This document shows, piece after piece, positions 34,856-42,631 of a stretch of 64,000 bases of DNA. The stretch is taken from assembly GCF_003334855.1 (NCBI RefSeq), contig NZ_QOWE01000015.1, positions 1-64,000 of the forward strand, given 5' to 3'. The stretch is from Larkinella punicea. GTDB taxonomy: Bacteria > Bacteroidota > Bacteroidia > Cytophagales > Spirosomataceae. The stretch's first letter is position 1. Each line of letters opens with the position of its first letter. Position numbers and translations under genes: made by a program. The notes under the pieces are model-generated. The model was not told where the DNA came from, ran no database searches, and was given only the letters and a program-made list of their open reading frames with translations.

Positions 34856-36567
34856 TACAGCTTCCCTTTCTTCAACTCCGCAGCCGCGTAATTGGCCGCT
34901 CGTGCCGTCAGGGCCATAAACGTAATGGACGGGTTTTGGTTGCCGACCGATGTCATGCAGGCCCCGTCGGTGACGAAAACATTTTTGACGTTGTGAAACT
35001 GATTCCACTTGTTCAGCAGCGACGTTTTGGGGTCTTTTCCCATCCTGACACCGCCCATTTCGTGAATGTCCAAACCCGGATTGCGGTTATCGTCATAAGA
35101 CGCGATGTTTTTACACCCTGATTTGTCGAGCATTTCGGCCCCCTGCACCAGAAAGTCTTTCAAGATTTTTATGTCATTGTCGTCGTACCCCACCGACGTA
35201 ATCAGTTGCGGAATACCCCAGGGATCTTTCTGATCGGCACTCAATCGAACGTGGTTTTCGTATTTCGGAACGGTTTCGGCCTGCATCATCATATACACGC
35301 TCCAGTCGCCCGGTGTCAGCAGACTTTCTTTAAATTCCGCCCCGAATCCTTCCTGCCCATTGCCACGTCCCCAACCGGCGCGGCTGGCGCTAAAGGCCAC
35401 CATGTAGCCCCGCTGAAAGTCCGTTTCCTGTTTTTTCACATTGCGGAAGGAAGGCATAAAAGCCGTGGTCGGTCGACGTCCGTAGAAATACTGGTCCTCA
35501 TAACCCTCGAACGAAGCCGTCAGACTGCCCCGGTAATTATGGAAGGCTACGTAGCGGCCCAGCAGCCCGTTGTCGTTGCCCAGTCCATTCGGAAAGCGTT
35601 TTGAGGTCGAATTCAATAACACCAGATTGGAATTCAGACAGGCCGCATTGACAAAGATGATTTTGGCAAAATACTCGGTCGTTTGCTTCGTATGGGCGTC
35701 GATCACCCGCACCCCCGTTGCCTTGCCTTTCTGTTCATTGTAAATGATGGAATGAACCACGGAATCGGGCCGAATTGTCAGATTACCGGTTTTGGCCGCC
35801 CACGGCAAGGTCGCGGAGTTGGAACTGAAATAACCGCCAAACGGACAGCCCCGGTAGCACAAATGCCGTGCCTGGCATTGCCCTCTGCCCTGCTGCAAGT
35901 GAATGGGCTGCGGTTTGGTCAGGTGGGCGCATCGGCCAATGATCACGTGCCGGTCAGCGTAGTTGGTTTTAACGGCGGTCTGAATGTGTTTTTCGACGCA
36001 GTTTAATTCAAAGGGTGGCAGAAACTCGCCATCGGGCAAGCTGTCGATCCCGTCTTTGTTGCCACTAATCCCGACAAACTTCTCGACCCGGCTATACCAG
36101 GGTGCCAGGTCGGCGTAGCGGATGGGCCAGTCGACGGCGAAACCGTCGCGGGCCGGGGCAACAAATTCATAGTCGCTCCACCGCTGCGTTTGCCGCGCCC
36201 AGATCAGCGATTTCCCGCCCACCTGGTAGCCGCGAATCCAGTCGAACGGTTTTTCCTGAATGTACGGATGTTCGGCATCTTTCACGAAATACTGCTGCGT
36301 AGCCTCGTCCAGCGCGTAACATTTGGTGGCTACGGGATTAGCGGCTTCAAACGTGTCGGGCATCCGGTTGCGGTGGGGCAGATCCCACGGATTGGCCATC
36401 GCAGTCGGGTAATCCGTGATGTGTTTCACCATGCGGCCCCGTTCCAGCACGAGGGTTTTCAGTCCCTTTTCACACAGTTCTTTGGCCGCCCAGCCCCCGC
36501 TGATTCCCGAGCCGATGACGATGGCGTCGTAGCTCATTTGTTCTTTGGCCTTTCCGTTGAGGTTCAT
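34855..36567 (-). CDS. GMC-family oxidoreductase
   Basis: A 570-residue FAD-dependent oxidoreductase. The N-terminal dinucleotide motif is IVIGSGISGGWAAKEL (about residues 15-30), with YQVGGKSLIWARQTQRWSDY near 110. The C-terminal FAD/substrate region reads DIHEMGGVRMG and FVTDGACMTSVGNQNPSITF. Members oxidise alcohols or sugars; in Bacteroidota such proteins are often annotated as glucose-methanol-choline or gluconate dehydrogenase-like. No cytochrome or small subunit gene is adjacent. The ATG at 36567 is preferred over the TTG one codon upstream. Confidence 0.9.
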   Translation of the reverse strand: MNLNGKAKEQMSYDAIVIGSGISGGWAAKELCEKGLKTLVLERGRMVKHITDYPTAMANPWDLPHRNRMPDTFEAANPVATKCYALDEATQQYFVKDAEHPYIQEKPFDWIRGYQVGGKSLIWARQTQRWSDYEFVAPARDGFAVDWPIRYADLAPWYSRVEKFVGISGNKDGIDSLPDGEFLPPFELNCVEKHIQTAVKTNYADRHVIIGRCAHLTKPQPIHLQQGRGQCQARHLCYRGCPFGGYFSSNSATLPWAAKTGNLTIRPDSVVHSIIYNEQKGKATGVRVIDAHTKQTTEYFAKIIFVNAACLNSNLVLLNSTSKRFPNGLGNDNGLLGRYVAFHNYRGSLTASFEGYEDQYFYGRRPTTAFMPSFRNVKKQETDFQRGYMVAFSASRAGWGRGNGQEGFGAEFKESLLTPGDWSVYMMMQAETVPKYENHVRLSADQKDPWGIPQLITSVGYDDNDIKILKDFLVQGAEMLDKSGCKNIASYDDNRNPGLDIHEMGGVRMGKDPKTSLLNKWNQFHNVKNVFVTDGACMTSVGNQNPSITFMALTARAANYAAAELKKGKL

Positions 36568-36605
36568 CAAATAGAAGCGGTTAAATCCATTCGCAAGTTA
36601 AACAA

Positions 36606-36642
36606 AAACCCCTGTCAGGTTCTGAAAACCTGACAGGGGTTT
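36606..36642. repeat. Family-E palindrome left of the RAYT remnant
   Basis: Arms 36606-36621 and 36627-36642 (16 bp, perfect) with a 5-nt loop. The core CCTGTCAGG...CCTGACAGG is shared with the larger palindrome at 38163-38229, and the two bracket the transposase remnant. It could also terminate plus-strand readthrough. Confidence 0.85.
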
Positions 36643-37032
36643 CTACGTCTAAACAGATAAAACTTCCGCTATGTCAGTTAGTCCCCTTCCTCTGCTGCCT
36701 GATCAGTATTATCACATCTATAACCACGCTAACGCATCGGACTTATTGTTTAGGGAAAACTCCCTAACTACCATTACTTTCTGAAAAAATACGCAGAGCA
36801 CTGCACGCCTGTAGTCGATACCTTTGCCTATTGTTTGATGCCTAACCATTTTCATTTGTTTGTTCGTATAAAGTCTGAAAGCGAGCTGGTATCTTATTTT
36901 GAAGTGCCTGAAAATCTGAGTTCTCTGGAATTACAGGATAAAATAACCTTTCAACTCAGTCAAATATTTTCGAATTTCTTCAATGCATACGCCAAAGCCT
37001 ACAACCGGCGGTTCGGGCGAAAAGGAGCTTTA

Positions 37033-37930
37033 GAAGTTGTTGGGGATTTTATAACTGGCTGAAAAAAGTGGGTGTCTGCTTACCTTTATGTTGCAACACA
37101 ATAGAGGTATGGTTACTCAATTTAATGAGCTTACAGACACCCACCGGGCAGCCGGCGCTGTGGCAATTTATTGAAAACTATTTGCCAACACAACGGAAAC
37201 GCCGACTTTGCTTACGGCATGTGACGAACGCTATTTTCTATATTCTGCGTACAGGGTGCCAATGGCGCAATTTACCCAGTCACTATCCGCACTGGCAGGC
37301 CGTTTACCGCACGGGCGGCCCCGTACTACTTTGTCAAATGGAAGAAGGAAAATCGTTTAAATCTGCTCAATCAGGCTTTGAATCAACGAGACCGGGTTGC
37401 TCAAGGACGCCAACCAACACCTTCCTTAGTTTGTGTTGATAGTCAGAGCGTTAAACTCGCACCACTGCTCTCCGAGCAACGGGGACTTGACGCTGCCAAG
37501 AAAGTAAACGGACGGAAACGACAGATTATAGTTGACACTGGTGGCAGGCTTTGGAACGTGTATGTTCATGCCGCTAATCAGGCCGATAGTCAAGCGGGAG
37601 TAAACGTTTTGAAGGGAATAGAATCGTGGAGCCAACGGCTCCAAAAAGTGCTTACTGATTCGGCTTACGAGGGCTTGTTCGCTGATGTAGTCAAACAGCA
37701 GCAGTTGCTGTTTGAAGTTAGTTCAAAACCGTTTTGGATAAAAGGTTTCGTTCCCCTTAGAAAACGCTGGGTTGTAGAACGAACTTTTGCCTGGTTAAAT
37801 CACTTTCGGAGAGTTACTAAAGACTACGAGCAGACGACTGCCAGTGCAGAAGCATGGATCTTATGGGCTAACTGTGCATTGATGTTGAACCGATTGGCAA
37901 AATAACCAAATAATATTTCCCAACACCCTC
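37033..37930 (+). mobile_element. IS5-family (IS1031-like) insertion sequence, 898 bp
   Basis: Ends are GAAGTTGTTGGGGA (37033-37046) and, as reverse complement of 37917-37930, GAGGGTGTTGGGAA; 11 of 14 positions match. A 3-bp target duplication TTA flanks it (37030-37032 and 37931-37933), the TNA type known for the IS1031 subgroup. The insertion point is confirmed because excision rebuilds the RAYT frame. One transposase region lies on the plus strand. IS family and duplication type are established knowledge; the exact ends are read from sequence. Confidence 0.9.
37125..37905 (+). pseudogene. IS5/IS1031 transposase, reading frame disrupted
   Basis: The N-terminal part runs from ATG 37125 (GQPALWQFIENYLPTQRKRR, RTGCQWRNLPSHYPHWQAVY), then drifts into an unrelated frame that ends at 37439. 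The catalytic part is in the next frame from about 37321 (YYFVKWKKENRL) to 37905, with DDE residues in LVCVDSQSVKL, VLTDSAYEG and VERTFAWLNHFRR. Family members read HWQAVYYYF without a break. Here about 16 extra G/C-rich nucleotides (roughly 37305-37322) separate the two halves and shift the frame. A programmed frameshift is less likely because there is no slippery run at the join. Confidence 0.8.
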
Positions 37931-38162
37931 TTATTCCTGAATCCTTTCAAAAGAAAAGGAGTAAGCGATGAACGATATTACAACCAGCTTATTTACTATA
38001 TCCACCATAATCCCGTCAAACACGGTTTTTGTAGAAAATTGGCTAAATGGCCGCATTCTTCTTTTCAATCATTGATTTCTGAAAAACCGATTTTAGTATG
38101 TCGCGATGAAGTTTTGAGTTGGTTTGGTGGGCGGGCTGCCTTTATTGCTTTTCACGGAGATA

Positions 38163-38229
38163 CGGCTTAAAATGGACAGACACCTGTCAGGTTTTCAAAA
38201 CCTGACAGGTGTCTGTCCATTTTAAGCCG
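38163..38229. repeat. Perfect 67-nt family-E palindrome right of the RAYT remnant
   Basis: Arms of 33 nt (38163-38195 and 38197-38229) around a single C at 38196, without mismatch. It contains the RAYT stop codon and ends 16 nt before the stop of the convergent S24 gene. The inner part CCTGTCAGGTTTT is shared with the palindrome at 36606-36642. Confidence 0.9.
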
Positions 38230-38245
38230 GTTATTATTTACATTC

Positions 38246-38962
38246 CTACTCCACTGGCGAGTCGATGACCCGCACGATTTTCCAGATTCCGCGAATGTCT
38301 TTCAACGGAACCGTAACGCTGCCACCGTTTGGATTATCGGAATGCAGCGTGAGCCGCTGTTTGGTCAGTAATTCGTTGTCTTTGATGCGTTTAACGACGA
38401 AAAAGTCGCGGTAAATCACCGCAAAGATGCCGCCCGACTGGTATTCCCAATTGTTCGGGTCCACCAGAATCGCCAATACTTTCGCTCCGTTGGCCAGTTG
38501 TGGCGTCATGCTGTTGCCCGAAACCTCGATAACGACCGGGTCCTTGTGATTGCCCACCAGATGAACCGGAACGCGGTACGTTTCCATCTGTGCCATACTG
38601 ATTCCTTCAATGTAGGTCTCGATGAAGCTCGCGTAGAAACGCGTCGGCACAAAAGGAAGATCGGTGTACCGTACCTCCAGTTCAATAATTTTTCCGTTCT
38701 GCTCCGGCTCGTCCAACACGGGTTTTTGCCCCCGCAACAGAAAGTCGGCCCGTACCTGCGGATATTGCTCCAACAACCGCATGATGGTGTCATACGATGG
38801 TTTAGCGCGGCCGTTCAGGATGTTATAAAACTTCGATGAGTTCTCACCCAGGTCTTTGGCAGCCTGGTAGATACTGATTTCCAGCGCGTCAAATACTTGC
38901 CGCAACCGCTCCTGAATCGGCTCTAAACCCTCCTCAAAAGATTTTCCGGGTTCGTTAAACAT
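38246..38962 (-). CDS. LexA-like transcriptional regulator (HTH + S24 peptidase)
   Basis: A 238-residue repressor of the XRE/cI-LexA type. The helix-turn-helix is at about residues 25-70 (SIYQAAKDLGENSSKFYNIL). The C-terminal S24 domain has nucleophile Ser151 in SGNSMTPQ and Lys191 in FFVVKRIKD, so self-cleavage chemistry looks intact; an Ala-Gly type cleavage site is not obvious. The frame extends to 39031, but ATG 38962 is used because the extension runs through the A/T-rich divergent promoter. Divergent from a Y-family polymerase gene with two dyads between them, so a UmuD/LexA-like damage switch is the best reading. No phage genes nearby. Confidence 0.87.
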   Translation of the reverse strand: MFNEPGKSFEEGLEPIQERLRQVFDALEISIYQAAKDLGENSSKFYNILNGRAKPSYDTIMRLLEQYPQVRADFLLRGQKPVLDEPEQNGKIIELEVRYTDLPFVPTRFYASFIETYIEGISMAQMETYRVPVHLVGNHKDPVVIEVSGNSMTPQLANGAKVLAILVDPNNWEYQSGGIFAVIYRDFFVVKRIKDNELLTKQRLTLHSDNPNGGSVTVPLKDIRGIWKIVRVIDSPVE

Positions 38963-38980
38963 AATATAGTTGTTGACTTT

Positions 38981-39061
38981 TATAATATAAGTATTATATA
39001 TTGTGATCAAATTTACTAAATAAAACAACAAATCCGATGAAAACTACCAGAATAATATTAT
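38981..39061. promoter_or_regulatory. Divergent promoter with two A/T dyads (S24 repressor / polymerase)
   Basis: TATAATA-N4-TATTATA at 38981-38998 and ATAATATTAT at 39052-39061 share the half-site ATAATA/TATTAT. The first lies 19 nt upstream of the repressor start and the second 20 nt upstream of the polymerase start, so each could control one gene. Binding by the S24 protein is inferred. Confidence 0.55.
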
Positions 39062-39080
39062 ACGATAGCTAGAAAATAGG

Positions 39081-40358
39081 ATGAAGCGGTTGGGGGAATA
39101 TACAAAACCGACGGTTCTGTTCGTCGATATGAACAGTTTTTTTGCCAGTTGCGAGCAACAGGTGAATTATTACCTGCGCGACCGCCCGATTGCGGTGTGC
39201 GTCTATACCGGAAAACAGGGCTGTGTGATTGCGCCCTCCATCGAAGCCAAACGACTGGGAATCAGGCTTGGGATGCGGCTGGACGAAGCCGTAAAGATTT
39301 GCCCGGATCTGGTACCGGTTGAAACAAACTCCAAACGGTACCGTGAATTTCACGTTGCCATCATCGATGTGCTCCGCCAGTTTACGCCCGATGTCTTGCC
39401 GAAAAGCATCGACGAAGCGGTGGTCGACCTCACACGCTGTCAGTTGATGTACAAGGACGTGCGGGAGGTTGCTCAGCAGATCAAACGGGACATTCGCGAC
39501 AAAGTCGGTGATTATTTACGCTGCTCCATCGGGATTGCGCCCAATGCGTTTCTGGCCAAATTAGGTTCCGATCTTCAGAAGCCCGACGGTCTGGTGATGA
39601 TCACGCCCGAAACCATCGACGACGTTTTACGGAATCTGAAACTGACGGATTTGCCCGGCATTGGAACCCGAATGGCAAAACGGCTCGAAGACAAAGGCAT
39701 TCTGACGCCCCTGAATCTGCGGTATGCGTCGCCCGAACGGCTGCGGGCGGTTTGTCAAAGCGTCATCGGCTGGCACTGGCATTTGCGGCTGAACTTCGGG
39801 GGCGAAGTGGATCTGGAAACCAGCGCCTACAAGAGTATGCAGGCCATGCGAACCATTTCGACGGCCCAACGACGATCCGAAGAACAACTGGATGAATTAC
39901 TCCAGTCGCTTTGCCTGACGCTCGAGCGCCGGATGGTGCGCCAGGATGTTTTCTGCCAGATCGTGACGTTTTACTGCCGGTATCACGACGGCCGAAACTA
40001 CAGCGACGAAGTCCGGCTGCCCGAACCCAGGCAGGACAGTATGGAGCTCTACCACCTGATCCGGCAACGCTTCGAGCGGTTTCAGAAACTCAACCAGTGT
40101 GAACCCATTTTGAACCACTCGATCCGGAGCATGAGCGTCAGTGTGTTTCGCTTTATCCCGGCCCAACTGGTTCCTTTCAGCTTGTTTGAAGACAATACCC
40201 GTAAAAACACGCTTCGGAAAACGGTTTATGAAGTGAAAGCGAAATTCGGCAGTGATAAGCTGATGCGGGCCACCGAACTCCGCGATAACCCGGTATTCCG
40301 GGATGTCATCGGTTTCGGGTCGATCAAGGACTTACACGATGACCAAAATCCATTTTGA
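39081..40358 (+). CDS. Y-family DNA polymerase (UmuC/DinB-like)
   Basis: A 425-residue translesion polymerase. Palm-domain metal ligands are Asp16 in VDMNSFFASCE and Asp111-Glu112 in KSIDEAVVDL; the fingers region has YTGKQGCVIAPSIEAKRLG; a thumb HhH region reads LTDLPGIGTRMAKRLEDKG. The little-finger domain fills the C-terminus. UmuC-like by the wording around residues 40-60, DinB-like by catalytic motif; I do not assign a symbol. Divergent from the LexA-like repressor gene, suggesting damage-inducible error-prone synthesis. It ends without a beta-clamp motif that I can name. Confidence 0.92.
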   Translation: MKRLGEYTKPTVLFVDMNSFFASCEQQVNYYLRDRPIAVCVYTGKQGCVIAPSIEAKRLGIRLGMRLDEAVKICPDLVPVETNSKRYREFHVAIIDVLRQFTPDVLPKSIDEAVVDLTRCQLMYKDVREVAQQIKRDIRDKVGDYLRCSIGIAPNAFLAKLGSDLQKPDGLVMITPETIDDVLRNLKLTDLPGIGTRMAKRLEDKGILTPLNLRYASPERLRAVCQSVIGWHWHLRLNFGGEVDLETSAYKSMQAMRTISTAQRRSEEQLDELLQSLCLTLERRMVRQDVFCQIVTFYCRYHDGRNYSDEVRLPEPRQDSMELYHLIRQRFERFQKLNQCEPILNHSIRSMSVSVFRFIPAQLVPFSLFEDNTRKNTLRKTVYEVKAKFGSDKLMRATELRDNPVFRDVIGFGSIKDLHDDQNPF

Positions 40359-40535
40359 ATGACGGAATCGATACCTTCAATAGTTTTTTAGCGAAAACGT
40401 GTTACTCTTCCTCTTTTCTGAAGTCAAAAGAAGGAGCGCGAACTTCGCATTGTGCTACACGGTTTTCCTGGTATCTTTCGTTATCTAATTCGGTACAGCA
40501 AGCCCGGAAGCGGTTTTGCCTAAATCATCAGACTT

Positions 40536-41102
40536 ATGAATAAATTATTCACCGTCATTGTAACCATGCTGCTTATGGCAGTGACTCTGGTTTCGTTTCG
40601 GCCCCGCCCGGAAGCGGCCAAAGAGGAAGCAAAAATCAAGTGGCTGACGATTGAGGAAGCCTTTGCGCTGAATCAGAAAACGCCGAAAAAGGTTTTCATC
40701 GACGTGTATACCGACTGGTGCGGCTGGTGCAAGGTCATGGATCGCGAAACATTCACCAATCCCTCCGTTGTCGATTATATCAACAAAAACTATTATGCCG
40801 TTAAGCTGAACGCCGAACAGAAGGCCGACATCGTGCTGGGAACGGATAAATTTGTGTACGTTGCGCAGGGCGGCCGGGGCTATCACCAACTGGCGGCTGC
40901 GTTGTTGCGCAACCAGCTAAGCTACCCGACCGTCGTGTTTCTGAACGAGAAATTTCAGCCGATTCAACCCGTCCCCGGATACATAAAAGCCCCGGAATTT
41001 CATCAGATCATCACCTTTATCGGGGGCGACCATTACAGCAAAGAACCTTTCGATCAGTTCAAAACGAAGACGTATCAGCAGAAATATTCCGTGAAGATTT
41101 AG
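40536..41102 (+). CDS. Exported thioredoxin-family protein
   Basis: A 188-residue protein with a signal or anchor segment (LFTVIVTMLLMAVTLVSF). The thioredoxin fold has the redox motif CGWC at Cys62-Cys65 (YTDWCGWCKVM) and the cis-proline loop SYPTVVFL near 133. The DUF255/thioredoxin_7-like N-terminal wording (IDVYTDWCGWCK) suggests a periplasmic disulfide reductase. Preceded by 177 nt in which I see nothing definite, and followed by a strong terminator, so probably monocistronic. Confidence 0.88.
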   Translation: MNKLFTVIVTMLLMAVTLVSFRPRPEAAKEEAKIKWLTIEEAFALNQKTPKKVFIDVYTDWCGWCKVMDRETFTNPSVVDYINKNYYAVKLNAEQKADIVLGTDKFVYVAQGGRGYHQLAAALLRNQLSYPTVVFLNEKFQPIQPVPGYIKAPEFHQIITFIGGDHYSKEPFDQFKTKTYQQKYSVKI

Positions 41103-41119
41103 CGGATCTATCCTACTTC

Positions 41120-41164
41120 AACACAAAAACGACCCCGATCTGAAACCGGGGTCGTTTTTGTGTT
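41120..41164 (+). terminator. Strong intrinsic terminator after the thioredoxin gene
   Basis: An 18-bp perfect stem (41120-41137 with 41147-41164) with GACCCCG/CGGGGTC core and A/T tracts on both sides, so it may work in both directions. Confidence 0.9.
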
Positions 41165-41277
41165 CAACCGGACAGGAAATAATTCGTTTTCGCTTGAAAA
41201 ACAAAGAACAATTTCACTGAAATTGCAGTTAGGAAAGCTTGAGCAACTTTAAACCGACGCTCGCATCCTGACAATTT

Positions 41278-42069
41278 ATGAAACTTTTCGCCGGCTGTGA
41301 ACTCCTCTACGAAGTTCCGGCTCCAGCACCTGTTGTGCTTATGTTACGCCCCCGCTCCGGTGCCGGGCAATGGGTAATTTCCGAGGAATACCAGATCGAA
41401 CCGAGCATTCCGGTGATCGAATACACCGACCCGTACGGCAATCTGTGCCAGCGACTGATGGCACCGGAAGGCAAGTTTAAGATTCAAATATCGCTGGTGG
41501 TCGAAACTGCCGACGAAATCGATACGGCTCCCGGCGCGCCCTTTGTGCCCGTGCAGGATTTGCCCGACGACACCCTGCAGTTTTTACTGCCCAGCCGCTA
41601 CTGCCAGTCGGACCGTTTGGGAGCCCTGGCGGCCGAAATTACGGAAACCGCCCTCCCCGGCTACGACCAGGTTGAAGCGATCCGGAACTGGATCCAGACC
41701 CGCGTGACCTACCAGTACGGCACCAGCGATGCCAGCACGTCGGCTGTTGAAACCGCCGAAAAACGCATTGGCGTCTGCCGGGATTTTGCGCACCTGGGCA
41801 TTTCGCTCTGCCGCAGTATCAACATTCCGGCCCGGATGGTGGTAGGCTATCTGCACCTGCTTGAGCCGATGGATCTGCACGCCTGGTTCGAAGCGTTCAT
41901 CGATGGTCGTTGGTATACGTTCGACGCCACCCAAAAAGAACCCCGTGGCAATCGGATCGTGGTTGCCTATGGCCGGGATGCTGCCGATGTGGCACTGGCA
42001 ACGCAGTATGGCGCCATGACTTTGGAAGAAATGCGGGTGTGGGTGGAAGAAAAGAAAATAGACGGCTAA
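41278..42069 (+). CDS. Transglutaminase-like (cysteine protease fold) protein
   Basis: A 263-residue protein with a transglutaminase core. The catalytic triad is visible as Cys in [11 protein letters not shown] (about residue 167), His in DLHAWFEAF (about 202) and Asp in [10 protein letters not shown] (about 217). An N-terminal beta-domain ([18 protein letters not shown]) precedes it, as in bacterial transglutaminase-like proteases often found with ATP-grasp and alpha-E proteins. Those partners are absent here. No signal peptide, so cytoplasmic. Likely amide hydrolysis or ligation; substrate unknown. Confidence 0.9.
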   Translation: MKLFAGCELLYEVPAPAPVVLMLRPRSGAGQWVISEEYQIEPSIPVIEYTDPYGNLCQRLMAPEGKFKIQISLVVETADEIDTAPGAPFVPVQDLPDDTLQFLLPSRYCQSDRLGALAAEITETALPGYDQVEAIRNWIQTRVTYQYGTSDASTSAVETAEKRIGVCRDFAHLGISLCRSINIPARMVVGYLHLLEPMDLHAWFEAFIDGRWYTFDATQKEPRGNRIVVAYGRDAADVALATQYGAMTLEEMRVWVEEKKIDG

Positions 42070-42114
42070 GTTGCCAGACAGGCGAAATGAGACCGGTTTT
42101 TCTTTTTTTGTAAA

Positions 42115-42122
42115 TAAATTTG
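42115..42122 (+). promoter_or_regulatory. -7 element upstream of mscL
   Basis: TAAATTTG is an exact TAnnTTTG. No clear TTG at the -33 position, only a T-rich stretch. Start of transcription would be near 42127, about 50 nt before mscL. Confidence 0.45.
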
Positions 42123-42175
42123 ACAAAACGGTTACATTTCATAACTTCCTGCCAATCAACTTAACCACTCAATCC

Positions 42176-42499
42176 ATGCTGAAAGAATTTAAAACCTTCA
42201 TTGCTCAGGGCAACGTACTGGATTTGGCCGTGGGTGTCATTATTGGTGCGGCTTTCGGAAAAATAACCACCTCTCTGGTTGAAGATATTATCAACCCGAT
42301 CCTGGGGCTCGTAACGGGCGGTGTCGATTTCAGTAATTTGAAAATTGTTCTGAAGGAAGCCGTCGGTGAAACGCCGGAAGTGGCTATTCGGTACGGTAAT
42401 TTTCTCAACATTGTCATTCAGTTTTTAATCATTGCCTGGGTTGTGTTCCTCATTGTTAAGGCGGCCAACCGGGTTAGGTCGCAGGAAAAGAAAGAGTAA
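42176..42499 (+). CDS. mscL: Large-conductance mechanosensitive channel
   Basis: A 107-residue MscL. The N-terminal amphipathic helix and first pore helix are canonical ([37 protein letters not shown]), followed by a short periplasmic loop and the second helix ([19 protein letters not shown]). It ends at RSQEKKE and lacks most of the C-terminal cytoplasmic helix found in the 136-residue E. coli protein. The pore should still gate, since that helix acts mainly as a filter in the family. The start is fixed by the conserved N-terminal helix. A terminator follows, separating it from murD. Confidence 0.95.
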   Translation: MLKEFKTFIAQGNVLDLAVGVIIGAAFGKITTSLVEDIINPILGLVTGGVDFSNLKIVLKEAVGETPEVAIRYGNFLNIVIQFLIIAWVVFLIVKAANRVRSQEKKE

Positions 42500-42524
42500 C
42501 CTTTCCACTGTACCCACTCCATCG

Positions 42525-42551
42525 ACCCCGCTCCTGAGCGGGGTTTCTTTT
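42525..42551 (+). terminator. Intrinsic terminator after mscL
   Basis: Stem ACCCCGCTC / GAGCGGGGT (42525-42533 with 42536-42544), 2-nt loop, followed by TTCTTTTTT. Confidence 0.92.
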
Positions 42552-42601
42552 TTAGAAACAAAAAGATTGGTGAACGGGCGAACAGACTACAGCGAAACCC
42601 C

Positions 42602-42609
42602 TATTTTTG
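42602..42609 (+). promoter_or_regulatory. -7 element upstream of murD
   Basis: TATTTTTG is an exact TAnnTTTG, 23 nt before the murD start and after the mscL terminator. A TTG at the right distance is missing. Likely the promoter of the division cluster. Confidence 0.45.
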
Positions 42610-42631
42610 TCTCCGGTTTGCACATGAATCT

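Larger units (their letters stand above)
36671..38170 (+). pseudogene. REP-associated tyrosine transposase (RAYT), frameshifted and split by an IS
   Basis: Remnant of a Y1/HUH-type single-strand transposase. It begins at ATG 36671 (LLPDQYYHIYNHANASDLLF), loses frame near 36765, and continues in another frame with NYHYFLKKYAEHC and the HUH motif MPNHFHLFV (from 36835). At 37032 it is interrupted by an IS element. It resumes at 37934 with FLNPFKRKGVSDERYYNQL and YYIHHNPVKHGF, ending TAA 38168-38170. Removing the IS and one TTA duplicate restores GRKGALFLNPFKRKG in frame. RAYTs act on REP palindromes, and matching palindromes lie on both sides. The frameshift plus IS make it non-functional. Confidence 0.92.

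Noticed and set aside
36835-37062. Stand-alone small transposase gene
   Set aside because: It is the middle fragment of the RAYT remnant, whose beginning lies in another frame and whose end lies beyond the IS.
38246-38962. S24 repressor as a sign of a prophage
   Set aside because: No integrase, structural or lysis genes nearby; the divergent polymerase gene explains it better as a damage-response regulator.
40355-40535. Short open frame of 62 codons after the polymerase gene
   Set aside because: Serine-rich, no start signals, no recognisable features, and it overlaps the start of the thioredoxin gene.
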